DNA from: Andreprevotia sp. IGB-42
Lineage (GTDB): Bacteria > Pseudomonadota > Gammaproteobacteria > Burkholderiales > Chitinibacteraceae
Direction of reading: 5' to 3'
Length of the DNA: 64,000 nt
Assembly (NCBI RefSeq): GCF_009848685.1
Contig: NZ_WXTX01000007.1
Coordinates: forward strand, 177,439-241,438
Both the position numbers and the translations under genes were made by a program. The notes beneath the pieces were generated by a model, which saw only the letters and a list, made by a program, of their open reading frames with translations, did not search any database and was not told where the DNA came from. This document shows positions 20,681 to 31,054 of this stretch, piece by piece (within the stretch, counting starts at the first letter, position 1; the number at the start of each line of letters is the position of its first letter).

Positions 20681-21787
20681 ATGGCTTCGGTTACTCTCAA
20701 AAGCATCAAGAAAAGCTACACCAAGGATGTTCAGGTCATCAAAGGCGTGGATCTGGAAATCAAGGACGGCGAGTTCGTCGTTTTCGTCGGCCCGTCCGGT
20801 TGCGGCAAGTCCACGCTGCTGCGCATGATCGCCGGCCTGGAAGACATTACCGAAGGTACGCTGCATATCGGTGACGTGCTGTCCAACGATATCCACGCTT
20901 CCAAGCGCGGTATCGCCATGGTGTTCCAGTCGTACGCGCTGTACCCGCACATGTCGGTTGCCGACAACATGGCGTTCGCGCTCAAGCTGTCGGGCACTTC
21001 CAAAGAAGAAATCGCCCAGCGCGTGAACAAAGCTGCCGAAATCCTGCAGATCACCCATCTGCTGGAGCGCAAGCCCAAGGCATTGTCCGGCGGCCAGCGC
21101 CAGCGTGTGGCCATCGGCCGCGCCATCGTGCGCAACCCCAAGGTATTCCTGTTCGACGAGCCGCTGTCCAACCTGGATGCATCGCTGCGTCTGAACATGC
21201 GTGTCGAACTGTCCAAGCTGCACCAGGATCTTGGCACCACCATGATCTACGTGACCCACGATCAGGTTGAGGCGATGACGCTGGCAGACCGCATCGTGGT
21301 GTTCAACGGCGGTATCATCCAGCAAGTCGGCTCGCCGCTGGATCTGTACGAAAACCCGTCGAACCTGTTCGTTGCCGGCTTCCTGGGTTCGCCCAAGATG
21401 AACTTGCTGGAAGCGCAGCTGGTTGGTGTCGAGCAAGGCGTGGCCATCGTGCGCCTTCCCAAGGGCGTTACCCTGCGCGCCAAGGTGGACGCCAAGCGCG
21501 GCAAGGTGAGCGACAAAGTCACCCTGGGCATCCGCCCGGAGCATCTGCGCCTGGCCATTGGCGATGAAGCAGGCGCCGTGCCGGCACGCGTCGACCTGAT
21601 CGAGCACCTGGGTGACCACGTGCTTGCTTATGTCGAAATCCCGGGCATCAACGAAATCCTCAGCCTGAAGCTGACCGGCCACGCTACCGACCTGAAGTAC
21701 GGTGATGCGATCCGCGTGGTATTCCCGGAAGAAAACTGCATGCTGTTCGATAACGAAGGCCTGGTCTTCACCCGCACAGCTGGCTGA
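20681..21787 (+). CDS. Sugar ABC transporter ATPase (MalK/UgpC/MsmK type)
   Basis: The 368-residue cytoplasmic ATPase has a Walker A GPSGCGKST near residue 37, the Q-loop QSYALYPHM, signature LSGGQRQRVAIGRAI near residue 134, Walker B VFLFDEPLSNLD and the switch histidine THDQ. The C-terminal OB-like domain (GIRPEHLRL) is typical of MalK-type subunits that may serve several sugar transporters. It ends the transporter operon, with a strong terminator 20 bp later. Confidence 0.95.
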   Translation: MASVTLKSIKKSYTKDVQVIKGVDLEIKDGEFVVFVGPSGCGKSTLLRMIAGLEDITEGTLHIGDVLSNDIHASKRGIAMVFQSYALYPHMSVADNMAFALKLSGTSKEEIAQRVNKAAEILQITHLLERKPKALSGGQRQRVAIGRAIVRNPKVFLFDEPLSNLDASLRLNMRVELSKLHQDLGTTMIYVTHDQVEAMTLADRIVVFNGGIIQQVGSPLDLYENPSNLFVAGFLGSPKMNLLEAQLVGVEQGVAIVRLPKGVTLRAKVDAKRGKVSDKVTLGIRPEHLRLAIGDEAGAVPARVDLIEHLGDHVLAYVEIPGINEILSLKLTGHATDLKYGDAIRVVFPEENCMLFDNEGLVFTRTAG

Positions 21788-21802
21788 TTTTTGCCGGTAA
21801 TG

Positions 21803-21833
21803 AAAAAGCCTGCCCTGGTGGCAGGCTTTTTTT
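21803..21833 (+). terminator. Terminator after the ABC transporter operon
   Basis: GCCTGCC (21808-21814) pairs with GGCAGGC (21820-21826), flanked by five A and seven T residues, so it could work in both directions. Confidence 0.88.
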
Positions 21834-22022
21834 ATGGGCGCGGCGTGCTATGGGGGCCCGCTATGCTTGCATGCATCCACGACGAAGGAGGGGCCGGCTG
21901 CCGGATGGCCAGACCGATTGCAGGCGGTATCAATGCCGCGATAACGGCGTGTGTGGCAGCCGCAATGATCGCTTGGGCAGGTTGCTATTGCCAGCGCATT
22001 TGATGCGGCTGCCTCCGAACTG

Positions 22023-22051
22023 CCGCTGCGTTGTGCTGCACAACGCAGCGG
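22023..22051. repeat. 13-bp perfect inverted repeat
   Basis: Bases 22023-22035 are the exact inverted complement of 22039-22051, with only CTG between. It lies between the transporter terminator and the thrC terminator, in a gap without genes, and has no T-run. It may be a cruciform site, a regulator target or part of a small RNA. Confidence 0.75.
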
Positions 22052-22074
22052 TGCTTGCCGGGTGCACGGGCCGC

Positions 22075-22100
22075 AAAAAAGCCGGCAATTGCCGGCTTTT
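22075..22100 (-). terminator. Terminator after thrC
   Basis: GCCGGC-AATT-GCCGGC (22081-22096) with A6 on the left and T4 on the right; on the minus strand it gives a stem followed by six T residues, 50 bp after the thrC stop. Confidence 0.8.
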
Positions 22101-22147
22101 CCACTGCGCCTGCGCCATTACCCTGGCGCGATTACACAAGTCGCGAC

Positions 22148-23581
22148 TCAGACGGCAATGCGTTCACGCAGGTAAGCCTTGATCGCTTCCGCATCGGCTT
22201 CCAGCACGTCAAAGCGCTGTGGCAATGCTTCGAGGCCTGCGAGGCCGGCAGGGCGGAACGGGTTGATCTTGAGCGCTTCCTTCATGGTGTCTTCAAACTT
22301 GGCCGGCAGCGCGGTTTCCATGATCACCATGGTCACTGCAGGGTCGCGATGGGCCTTGGCAGCCTTGAAGCCATCGGCGGTGTGCGGGTCGATCTGCACG
22401 CCGTATTTCTCGAACACTTCACGGATGCTGGCAATGCGGTCTGCATGGTTGCTGGCTTCCGAGCGGAAACCGTAGTCATCGTGCAGCCTGGCAAAGTCCT
22501 CGGCCGACAGCTTGAACCCCTGGCCTTGCTCCACCGAGCGCCACAGCTCGGCCAGCTTGGCGCTGTCGCGGCCGATCAGGTCGAACACGAAACGCTCAAG
22601 GTTGGATGCCTTGCTGATATCCATCGACGGGCTGGAGGTCTCGTAGGTCTTGTCCACGCCGCGCGGGTGATAGCCGCCCGTCTTGAAGAACTCGTCCAGC
22701 ACGTCGTTTTCATTGGTGGCCACTACCAGACGGCGGATCGGCAGGCCCATCTGGCGCGCGATATGGCCGGCGCAGATGTTGCCGAAGTTGCCGGACGGCA
22801 CCGCGAAGTCGACCGGGTCGCCCACGGTCTTGGCGGCGGCGAAGTAGCCCTTGAAGTAGTACACCACCTGCGCAACGATGCGGCCCCAGTTGATCGAATT
22901 CACCGCACCGATCTTGTACTTGGCCTTGAATTCGGCGTCGTTGTTCACCGCCTTGACGATGTCCTGGCAGGCATCGAAGAAACCCTTCACCGACAGGTTG
23001 TGGATGTTCTCGTCCTGCAGGCTGAACATCTGCGCGCGCTGGAACGGGCTCATCTTGCCGTAGGGGCTGAGCATGAACACGTTCACGCCTTGTTTGCCAC
23101 GCATTGCATATTCCGCAGCGGAGCCGGTATCGCCGGAGGTGGCGCCAACGATGTTCACCTGCTCGCCACGCGCGGTCAGCACGTATTCGAACAGGTTGCC
23201 CAGCAACTGCATCGCCATGTCCTTGAACGCCAGCGTCGGGCCGTTGGACAGTTCCTGCACGAACAGCGTGCCGTCGAGCTTGATCAGCGGGGTGATGTGC
23301 TCCGATTGCGCCTTGGAGCGGCCATTGCAATACACCGCCGGGGTGTAGGTCTTGTCGATCAGCGCTTTCAGGTCGGCATGCGGGATATCGTCGACAAAGC
23401 GGCTGACGATTTCCAGTGCCAGGTCACGGTAGTTGAGTTTGGCCAGCTCGGTCAGCGCTTCCAGGTCGAACTGCGGATAGGATTCGGGAATGGACAGGCC
23501 GCCATCCGGTGCCAGGCCGCCAAGAAGGATGTCGCTGAACGCTTGCGGGGCCATGCCGCCGCGGGTAGAGATATAACGCAT
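22148..23581 (-). CDS. thrC: Threonine synthase
   Basis: ThrC converts O-phosphohomoserine to threonine with pyridoxal phosphate. The 477-residue protein begins MRYISTRGG, the usual start of the long bacterial type, has the PLP-lysine segment GPTLAFKDMAMQ near residue 108, and the phosphate-binding GATSGDTGSA near residue 145. The frame is open for nine more codons upstream, but those codons are the tail of a broken monooxygenase gene. It lies downstream of alaA and hom in one minus-strand cluster. Length and motifs are complete. Confidence 0.95.
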   Translation of the reverse strand: MRYISTRGGMAPQAFSDILLGGLAPDGGLSIPESYPQFDLEALTELAKLNYRDLALEIVSRFVDDIPHADLKALIDKTYTPAVYCNGRSKAQSEHITPLIKLDGTLFVQELSNGPTLAFKDMAMQLLGNLFEYVLTARGEQVNIVGATSGDTGSAAEYAMRGKQGVNVFMLSPYGKMSPFQRAQMFSLQDENIHNLSVKGFFDACQDIVKAVNNDAEFKAKYKIGAVNSINWGRIVAQVVYYFKGYFAAAKTVGDPVDFAVPSGNFGNICAGHIARQMGLPIRRLVVATNENDVLDEFFKTGGYHPRGVDKTYETSSPSMDISKASNLERFVFDLIGRDSAKLAELWRSVEQGQGFKLSAEDFARLHDDYGFRSEASNHADRIASIREVFEKYGVQIDPHTADGFKAAKAHRDPAVTMVIMETALPAKFEDTMKEALKINPFRPAGLAGLEALPQRFDVLEADAEAIKAYLRERIAV

Positions 23582-23589
23582 GTGCTGGT

Positions 23590-23892
23590 CTGCTCGATTC
23601 AAGGCCACCGGCTGGCAGTGCTCAACCGTTGGAAAGGGGTCATGGAAGTGGTGCAGCGGCGCTTACCATTGCTGGCGCCGGCAGATTGCCGGAATCCCCC
23701 GGTACGCGCCGCCAGTGTTTCCCGGCGAACTGATAAAACGTCATGGTGCGGGCGCTCGCTGCCGCGCTGCAATTCATGGGTAATATACCCCGGCACGACA
23801 GCGATGATGGACTCGGCCCGGGCAAAAGCCGCTGCGAATCCGGCGGCCAGGGCGGGAGTGACATCGAGATGAACGATTTCGGGCACGCTCAT
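23590..23892 (-). pseudogene. Broken antibiotic-biosynthesis-monooxygenase (ABM) domain gene
   Basis: The first part, starting MSVPEIVHLDVTP and running through VPGYITHELQR and RETLAARTGGFRQSA, looks like an ABM-fold protein. After that the frame changes: the expected ending, QQW then APLHHFHDPFPTVEHCQPV, is present in another frame with a stop codon after QQW. That frame continues without stop into thrC. So at least one frameshift (about 23675-23690) and one nonsense change have inactivated it. The ATG lies 5 bp after the stop of the exported-protein gene, as in an operon. A sequencing error could explain one change but hardly both. Confidence 0.72.
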
Positions 23893-23896
23893 GGGG

Positions 23897-24286
23897 TTAC
23901 TTCGGCACGCTGGTCAATTGCGCGCTGATATTGTCGGCCACGCAATGGAATGCGTATGCGAGTGCCTTGCCACCGATCAGTCGCTTTACCGCAGGATCGT
24001 CCAGCTGGCCGGCGTGCAGGAATTGCTCGACAGCCACCGGATCACTCATCAGCTTGTCGGCCGTGCAGGTGCACATGTCGTCGTGATGGAATTGCATCCC
24101 GAGGTTCTCGAGCACCTGCTGGAATTCAGCTGCCTGGCTTTTATCCTCCATGCAGCCGCCGACGAAGACGCGGTGCAGCAGCCTGATCTGCTCCTTGTCA
24201 TCCTTCGCGGGCTTGTCTGCCGCATGCACCGCACTGGCGGTACACAGGGCGACAAGCAGCGCGAGTATTGTCGACGTCATCCGCAT
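23897..24286 (-). CDS. Small exported protein, family not recognised
   Basis: The 129-residue product has a clear signal peptide (MRMTSTILALLVALC, likely cleavage after VHA). The mature part is acidic and contains cysteines in GGCMED, DMCTCTAD and FHCVAD, which could form two disulfides in the periplasm. The start at 24286 has GGAG seven bases upstream; an earlier ATG at 24301 overlaps the hom stop. It sits between hom and the broken monooxygenase gene. No function can be given. Confidence 0.75.
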   Translation of the reverse strand: MRMTSTILALLVALCTASAVHAADKPAKDDKEQIRLLHRVFVGGCMEDKSQAAEFQQVLENLGMQFHHDDMCTCTADKLMSDPVAVEQFLHAGQLDDPAVKRLIGGKALAYAFHCVADNISAQLTSVPK

Positions 24287-24300
24287 GGCCGCGCTCCGCA

Positions 24301-25611
24301 TCAGCCGTTCAGATGCTCGAGGCGCAGCTTCACCACCTGGCCGTTGATCGCATCCAGTGCCTCGATCCTGGCCAGTGCGGCGTTCACGTTCTTTTCAATC
24401 GCCAGGTGGGTGATGATGATGATGTCGGCGCGGCCGTCGTCGTTCACTTCCTTCTGCAACATCGCATCCACCGAGATGCCGCCGTCGGCCAGCAGGCGGG
24501 TTACATCAGCCAGCACGCCGGCCTTGTCCTGCGCGTCCAGGCGCAGGTAGTAGCAGGTTTCCACTTCGTCGATCGGCAGGATGGGCAGATTGGCCATCGC
24601 GCTGGGCTGGAACGCCAGGTGCGGCACACGGTGTTCCGGGTCTGCGGTGTGCAGGCGGGTGATATCCACCAGATCGGCAATCACCGACGATGCGGTCGGC
24701 TCGGCACCGGCACCCGGCCCGTAATACATGGTAGCGCCCACGGCATCACCCTTCACCAGCACGGCGTTCATCACGCCATCCACATTGGCGATCAGGCGCT
24801 TGGCGGGGATCAGCGTGGGCGCCACGCGTAGCTCGATGCCGTTCGGGCGGCGGCGGGTAACACCCAGCAGCTTGATGCGGTAGCCCAGCTCTTGCGCGTA
24901 CTTGATGTCTGCGGCGTCGAGCTTGCTGATGCCTTCCAGGTAGGCTTTGTCGAATTGCACCGGAATGCCGAAGGCGATTGCGCTCATGATGGTGAGCTTG
25001 TGCGCGGCATCGTGGCCTTCGATATCGAATGTCGGGTCGGCCTCGGCATAACCCAGGCGCTGGGCTTCCTTCAGCACATCGGCAAAGGCGGCACCCTTGT
25101 CGCGCATTTCGGTGAGGATGAAGTTGCTGGTGCCGTTGATAATGCCGGCCACCCATTCGATCTTGTTGGCGGTCAGGCCCTCACGCAGCGCCTTGATCAC
25201 CGGGATGCCACCGGCCACGGCAGCTTCGAATGCCACCATCACGCCTTTTTCCTGCGCCTTGGCAAAAATCTCGTTGCCGTATTCGGCAATCAGCTTCTTG
25301 TTGGCAGTCACCACGTGCTTGCCGTTTTCGATCGCGGCAAACACCACATCCTTGGCGATGGTGGTGCCGCCGATGAGTTCGACCACGATGTCGATATCCG
25401 GGTGGCGGGCAATGGCCAGCGCATCGTCCAGCAGCTCCACGCCTTCGCCCAGTGCGGCGCGCGCGCGTACCAGATCACGGCTGGCTGCTGCACGCACCAC
25501 GATGGGACGGCCAGCGCGGCGGGCGATCTCTTCACAGTTGCGTTTCAATACGGTGGCGGTACCGCCACCAACAGTCCCCACACCACAGATGCCAACGTGT
25601 ATCGGTTTCAT
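24301..25611 (-). CDS. hom: Homoserine dehydrogenase
   Basis: This enzyme reduces aspartate semialdehyde to homoserine with NAD(P)H, feeding threonine and methionine. The 436-residue monofunctional form has the Rossmann loop GICGVGTVGGGTA at the N-terminus, the catalytic region GINGTSNFILTEM near residue 170 (here preceded by VAGI), and a C-terminal ACT domain (AGVLADVTRLLADGGISV) expected to bind threonine. The start at MKPIHVG was chosen over an upstream frame because of family length and GAGAG before it. It lies between alaA and thrC. Confidence 0.95.
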   Translation of the reverse strand: MKPIHVGICGVGTVGGGTATVLKRNCEEIARRAGRPIVVRAAASRDLVRARAALGEGVELLDDALAIARHPDIDIVVELIGGTTIAKDVVFAAIENGKHVVTANKKLIAEYGNEIFAKAQEKGVMVAFEAAVAGGIPVIKALREGLTANKIEWVAGIINGTSNFILTEMRDKGAAFADVLKEAQRLGYAEADPTFDIEGHDAAHKLTIMSAIAFGIPVQFDKAYLEGISKLDAADIKYAQELGYRIKLLGVTRRRPNGIELRVAPTLIPAKRLIANVDGVMNAVLVKGDAVGATMYYGPGAGAEPTASSVIADLVDITRLHTADPEHRVPHLAFQPSAMANLPILPIDEVETCYYLRLDAQDKAGVLADVTRLLADGGISVDAMLQKEVNDDGRADIIIITHLAIEKNVNAALARIEALDAINGQVVKLRLEHLNG

Positions 25612-25651
25612 CTCATTCTCTCGGTTTTGAATCCAGTTCTTGAAAGTGCGA

Positions 25652-25676
25652 CGAGGCGTACCGGATGGCCGCCTCG
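25652..25676 (-). other. Hairpin between alaA and hom
   Basis: CGAGGCG (25652-25658) pairs with CGCCTCG (25670-25676) across an 11-base loop in the 79-bp alaA-hom gap. It has no T-run and may be an mRNA processing or stability element. Confidence 0.45.
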
Positions 25677-25690
25677 CGTGAGTATCGCTA

Positions 25691-26920
25691 TCAGGCCGTG
25701 CCGTGCCGTTTCCGGTAGCCGGCAAAGAAGCGGTCGAGGCGGTTCAGTGCCACGTGCAGGTCATCGGCATTGGGCAGGAACACCAGGCGGAAGTGATCCG
25801 GCGTGGGCCAGTTGAAGCCGGTGCCCTGTACCAGCAGCACTTTTTCTTCCTGCAGCAGTTCCAGCATGAACTGCTGGTCGTCCACGATCGGGTACAGCTT
25901 CGGGTCCAGCTTGGGGAACATGTACAGCGCGGCCTTGGGCTTCACGCAGCTCACCCCCGGAATGCCGGTGAGAAAGTCGTAGGCGATGTCGCGCTGGCGC
26001 GTCAGCCGTCCGCCCGGGCCCACCAGGTCGTTGATGCTCTGGTAGCCGCCCAGCGCGGTCTGGATCGCGTATTGCGACGGCACGTTGGCACACAGCCGCA
26101 TGGTGGACAGGATGTTGAGCCCGTCGATGTAATCACGGGCAATCTTCTTGTTGCCCGAGACAATCATCCAGCCGGCGCGGTAGCCGCAGGCGCGGTAGTT
26201 CTTGGATAGACCGTTGAAGGTGACGAAGAACACGTCGTCCGCCAGCGAGGCAATCGAGGTATGCGTGGTGCCGTCGTACAGCACCTTGTCGTAGATTTCG
26301 TCGGCGTAGATGATCAGCTGGTGCTCGCGGGCGATCTGCACGATCTCCTTGAGCACATCATCCGGGTACAGCGCGCCGGTGGGGTTGTTCGGGTTGATGA
26401 CGACGATGGCCTTGGTGCGCTCGGTGATCTTGGCGCGGATATCGTCCAGCGCCGGCAGCCAGTCGTTGGCTTCGTCGCAGATGTAGTGGCGCGGCTTGCC
26501 GCCCGCCAGGCTCACCGCTGCAGTCCACAGTGGGTAATCGGGTGCCGGCACCAGCACTTCGTCGCCATTGTTGAGCAGGCCCTGCATCGACATCACGATC
26601 AGCTCGGATGCGCCGTTGCCGATGTAGATGTCGTCCACCGTCACATCGGCAATCTTTTTTTCCTGCGTGTAGTGCATCACCGCTTTGCGGGCCTGGAACA
26701 GGCCCTTGCTGTCCACATAGCCCGCCGCATTGGGCAGGTTGCGGATCACGTCCTGCACCACTTCTTCGGGTGCATCGAAGCCGAAATGGGCCAGGTTGCC
26801 GATATTGAGCTTGATGATGCGGTGGCCGTCTTCTTCCATCTGGCGCGCTCGCTCCGGCACCGGGCCACGGATTTCGTAGCAGACGTTGAGGAGCTTGCTG
26901 GATTTGAGGATGGCTTCCAT
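25691..26920 (-). CDS. alaA: Glutamate-pyruvate aminotransferase, AlaA type
   Basis: A fold-type I class I aminotransferase of 409 residues, expected to make alanine from pyruvate and glutamate. Typical features are LNIGNLAHFGFDAPE near residue 38, GNGASELIVMSMQGLLN, PDYPLW, INPNNPTGALY near residue 175, and the PLP-lysine segment FNGLSKNYRACGYRAGW near residue 235. Its position before hom and thrC is common in Neisseriales-like genomes. The family also includes aspartate- and branched-chain-type enzymes; motif details match AlaA (YfbQ) best. Confidence 0.9.
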   Translation of the reverse strand: MEAILKSSKLLNVCYEIRGPVPERARQMEEDGHRIIKLNIGNLAHFGFDAPEEVVQDVIRNLPNAAGYVDSKGLFQARKAVMHYTQEKKIADVTVDDIYIGNGASELIVMSMQGLLNNGDEVLVPAPDYPLWTAAVSLAGGKPRHYICDEANDWLPALDDIRAKITERTKAIVVINPNNPTGALYPDDVLKEIVQIAREHQLIIYADEIYDKVLYDGTTHTSIASLADDVFFVTFNGLSKNYRACGYRAGWMIVSGNKKIARDYIDGLNILSTMRLCANVPSQYAIQTALGGYQSINDLVGPGGRLTRQRDIAYDFLTGIPGVSCVKPKAALYMFPKLDPKLYPIVDDQQFMLELLQEEKVLLVQGTGFNWPTPDHFRLVFLPNADDLHVALNRLDRFFAGYRKRHGTA

Positions 26921-27063
26921 GTGTTGTGCCGGATGCGTCAGGGAAACCTCGTATTCTAGCGAAAGAATGGCCTGCGCGGCGCGACAAACTCACGCTGATC
27001 CTGCCGGTACAGTTCCGTTAAAATGGCAGCTCGTTCAAGACGGTTTACGCCCCGGGTTTTTGC

Positions 27064-27432
27064 ATGAAACTTCATCACACCTCCGTTGACCACCTCAACC
27101 AGTTCACCACTTATGGTGAGGACTTCGTGAAGGTTAACGGCACCGACTATCGCGGCAGCCTGATTGTCACGCAAACCGAAGTGCGCGAATGGCGCCCGGC
27201 CAGGTTCGAAGACCTGACCGAGGATGATTTTGCCTGCCTGCTCGAGCTGAAACCTGAAATGGTGCTGTTCGGCACCGGGCCGCGCATCCGCTTTCCGCAC
27301 CCCCGGTTGTCGCGCGCGCTGGCCGCTGCGCACGTGGGGCTGGATGTGATGGATACCGGCGCAATGTGCCGTACCTTCAACATCCTGACTGCGGAAGACC
27401 GCCGCGTGGTGGCGGTGCTGCTGGGCGCCTGA
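27064..27432 (+). CDS. Mth938-like domain protein (DUF498/NDUFAF3 family)
   Basis: The 122-residue protein shows the single-domain pattern of the Mth938 family: LIVTQTEVREW near residue 34, a central LLELKPEMVLFGTG and the C-terminal GLDVMDTGAMCRTFNIL. Mitochondrial members (NDUFAF3) help complex I assembly; the bacterial role is unknown. It is divergent from alaA and monocistronic here. Confidence 0.85.
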   Translation: MKLHHTSVDHLNQFTTYGEDFVKVNGTDYRGSLIVTQTEVREWRPARFEDLTEDDFACLLELKPEMVLFGTGPRIRFPHPRLSRALAAAHVGLDVMDTGAMCRTFNILTAEDRRVVAVLLGA

Positions 27433-27540
27433 GGCGGCTGTTGCCGGGCCGCATCTGCGCGCGTGGTAGCGGACGATATCTTTTCTGGAAGAAGCGCGGT
27501 GGGCGGCGCCGCGCCGGGTGCACGGCCGGTGGCTTGGCCG

Positions 27541-27996
27541 TTAAGCCGGTAGCGCCACTGCGACATACTGCCCGGCAAAGCGCAGCACCGGCGCGTTGCG
27601 CTGATCGTGGATGACCACGTTCACCGCCAGCCTGGCCTTGCCACGGCGCGCCAGCGTGGCCGCAAAGCGCTGCAGGGTGGCCGCATCGATGGTTTGCACC
27701 TGCGTCAGCAGGTTGCCGGTCAGTGGCGTGATGAAATCGGCGTTGCCGCTTTGGATCACCACATCGTAGCCATCGCCCGCGGCCAGGTTGGTAGCCATCC
27801 AGCCAGCAATGGTGGCCAGCGTGGACAGGCTGCCGCCAAACGCGGTGCCATGATCGTTGCGGTTGGGGCCGAACGGCGCCACCAGTTGCCACCTCTCCGC
27901 ATCGCCTTGCACCACCACCTGCATGGCCGCAAGAACAGGAAAGCCGCCGGTGAGGCGGCTTGTCCAGTGTGCGGCAAACGCGCTTGCAGCACCCAT
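27541..27996 (-). CDS. YiiD C-terminal-type putative thioesterase (hot-dog fold)
   Basis: The 151-residue protein resembles the hot-dog thioesterase domain found at the C-terminus of YiiD: VVQGDAERWQLVAPFGPNRNDHGTAFGGSL, where the N-x-x-x-x-FGG turn and Asp/His contribute to the site. The central VVIQSGNADFITPLTG block completes the fold. It starts 3 bases after the rhlE stop and is probably co-transcribed with it. The acyl-CoA substrate is not known. Confidence 0.75.
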   Translation of the reverse strand: MGAASAFAAHWTSRLTGGFPVLAAMQVVVQGDAERWQLVAPFGPNRNDHGTAFGGSLSTLATIAGWMATNLAAGDGYDVVIQSGNADFITPLTGNLLTQVQTIDAATLQRFAATLARRGKARLAVNVVIHDQRNAPVLRFAGQYVAVALPA

Positions 27997-27999
27997 GCC

Positions 28000-29463
<1,464 letters not shown>

Positions 29464-29612
29464 GCGTTCAATACTCCGGGGTGCACGTCATCGCGAGAAG
29501 TGCGCCAACAGCTTGATGGAAAAGGCAGAAATGTACACCAAGCCCTTGTTCCTGCATACCTTGAAGGGTTAATCGGCTAAACTTGCGGCCAACTTAGATC
29601 GAGGGTTCCGCC

Positions 29613-30521
29613 ATGTATGATACCGCCCAGCAACAGCTTGTGACCCTGCGCGACTGCCTGCGCTTCGCTGTCAGCCGCTTCGGTGAGGCGGAGCTCTTCT
29701 ACGGCCACGGTACCGACAACGCCTTCGATGAAGCGGCCTATCTGCTGCTGTCCGCACTCAAGCTGCCCATCGACCAGCTCGATCCCTTCCTGGATGCGCG
29801 CCTGCTGGACGACGAGCGCGCCACGCTGATCGAGGCCATCCGCCGCCGCGCCGAAGACCGTGTACCGGTAGCCTACCTGACCCACGAGGCGTGGCTGGGT
29901 GAATACAAGTTCTTTGTCGACGAGCGCACCATCGTGCCGCGCTCCTTCATTGCCGAGCTGCTGTTCAACGATGCGTTCCAGCCGTGGATCGAGCACCCGG
30001 AGCTCATAAACCGCGCGCTCGATCTATGCACCGGTTCCGGCTGCCTGGCCATCCTGCTGGCCGATCATTTCCCCTCCGCCGAGGTGGATGCGGTTGACCT
30101 GAGCCCGGATGCGCTCGACGTGGCCGAAATCAATGTGGGCAACTACAACCTGGGCGAACGCATCGACCTGATCGATGGCGACCTGTTCGAGGGGCTGGCC
30201 GGCGAAACCTACGACCTGATCGTCTCCAACCCGCCGTACGTGGATGCGCCCAGCATGGACGAACTGCCGGCCGAGTACCGCCATGAGCCGGAGATGGCGC
30301 TGGGCAGCGGCGAGGACGGGCTGGACATCACCCGCCGCATCATCGAGCAGGCCACCACCTTCCTCAACCCGCAAGGCGTGCTGGTGGTGGAAATCGGCCA
30401 TAACCGCGATGTGCTGGAAGCGCAATATCCGGCGCTCCCGTTCGTGTGGATGGAAACCAGCAGCGGCGATGGCTTCGTCTTCCTGCTGACGCGTGAAATG
30501 CTGGAAGAGGGTGGCTACTGA
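29613..30521 (+). CDS. prmB: Ribosomal protein uL3 glutamine methyltransferase
   Basis: PrmB methylates a glutamine of ribosomal protein uL3 with S-adenosylmethionine. The 302-residue protein has the SAM-binding DLCTGSGCLAILLA near residue 139 and the catalytic NPPY in VSNPPYVDAPSM near residue 207, the mark of N5-glutamine methyltransferases. The region RVPVAYLTHEAWLG and the IVPRSFIAELL start are PrmB-like rather than PrmC-like. GAGGG precedes the ATG. A hairpin with a T-run follows. Confidence 0.92.
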   Translation: MYDTAQQQLVTLRDCLRFAVSRFGEAELFYGHGTDNAFDEAAYLLLSALKLPIDQLDPFLDARLLDDERATLIEAIRRRAEDRVPVAYLTHEAWLGEYKFFVDERTIVPRSFIAELLFNDAFQPWIEHPELINRALDLCTGSGCLAILLADHFPSAEVDAVDLSPDALDVAEINVGNYNLGERIDLIDGDLFEGLAGETYDLIVSNPPYVDAPSMDELPAEYRHEPEMALGSGEDGLDITRRIIEQATTFLNPQGVLVVEIGHNRDVLEAQYPALPFVWMETSSGDGFVFLLTREMLEEGGY

Positions 30522-30557
30522 GCCCATTTTCTGAGGCATCAGGCCACCGTAGGCCCA

Positions 30558-30601
30558 GCCCGCTCCGCCACGGCTCTGCATCGTGGCCCGGCGGGCTTTT
30601 T
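30558..30601 (+). terminator. Terminator after prmB
   Basis: Outer stem 30558-30563 with 30591-30596, inner stem 30567-30572 with 30582-30587, followed by five T residues. Confidence 0.65.
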
Positions 30602-31054
30602 CATGCCAGCAGCATCCGCATGACCAGGGCTGGATGCTGCCCGGATCGACCGATTTTCGTGCCGTTTTTCTGGTCTGGAATGACCGCTACGACTGTGGTG
30701 TTTTGCTATGAGGGCGTCGCTTTTTGCCACGCATGGCCGTTGCGTTTTGCTACACACAACAAACAACCCCAACAAACCTTCCACAACAAACTGTTGCTGG
30801 CGAACATCGCGTAGCGACATTCGCCAGTGGTCAGCGCCTGCAGGCAGACGCATGCCGCAGGCAAGCGTTACGGATTGGTATGGGGTGTAAAGCGAATGCC
30901 GATAATCCAGCGCAGACAAACTGCCGGATTGGCCAGCCATGCTCAATTGCCCATGTATCGCTCAAGTGGCTGCTTTACCCAGGCATTCATCACATCGGCA
31001 TGCAGCGCATCCGCTGCGGCGTGCAAGGGCCGATCAACGCTGCGTGCGTGATGC
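30602..31054. other. Interval between prmB and the REC-ATPase gene
   Basis: No gene is supported in these 453 bases. Short open frames exist but lack ribosome-binding sites or recognisable sequence. Part of the interval (about 30755-30795) is unusually C/A-rich. It holds one long hairpin, listed separately. Confidence 0.5.
30797..30827. repeat. Interrupted hairpin, 31 bases
   Basis: CTGGCGAA (30797-30804) pairs with TTCGCCAG (30820-30827), and inside it TCGC pairs with GCGA around a GTA loop, with a symmetric CA/CA internal loop. No T-run. The shape recalls REP-like elements; other copies were not found in this window. Confidence 0.6.

Noticed and set aside
21791..22003. Small frame after the ABC ATPase gene
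   Set aside because: Its start lies inside the terminator hairpin.
22031..23872. Long plus-strand frame opposite thrC
   Set aside because: It overlaps thrC, the terminator and the pseudogene, with no motif of its own.
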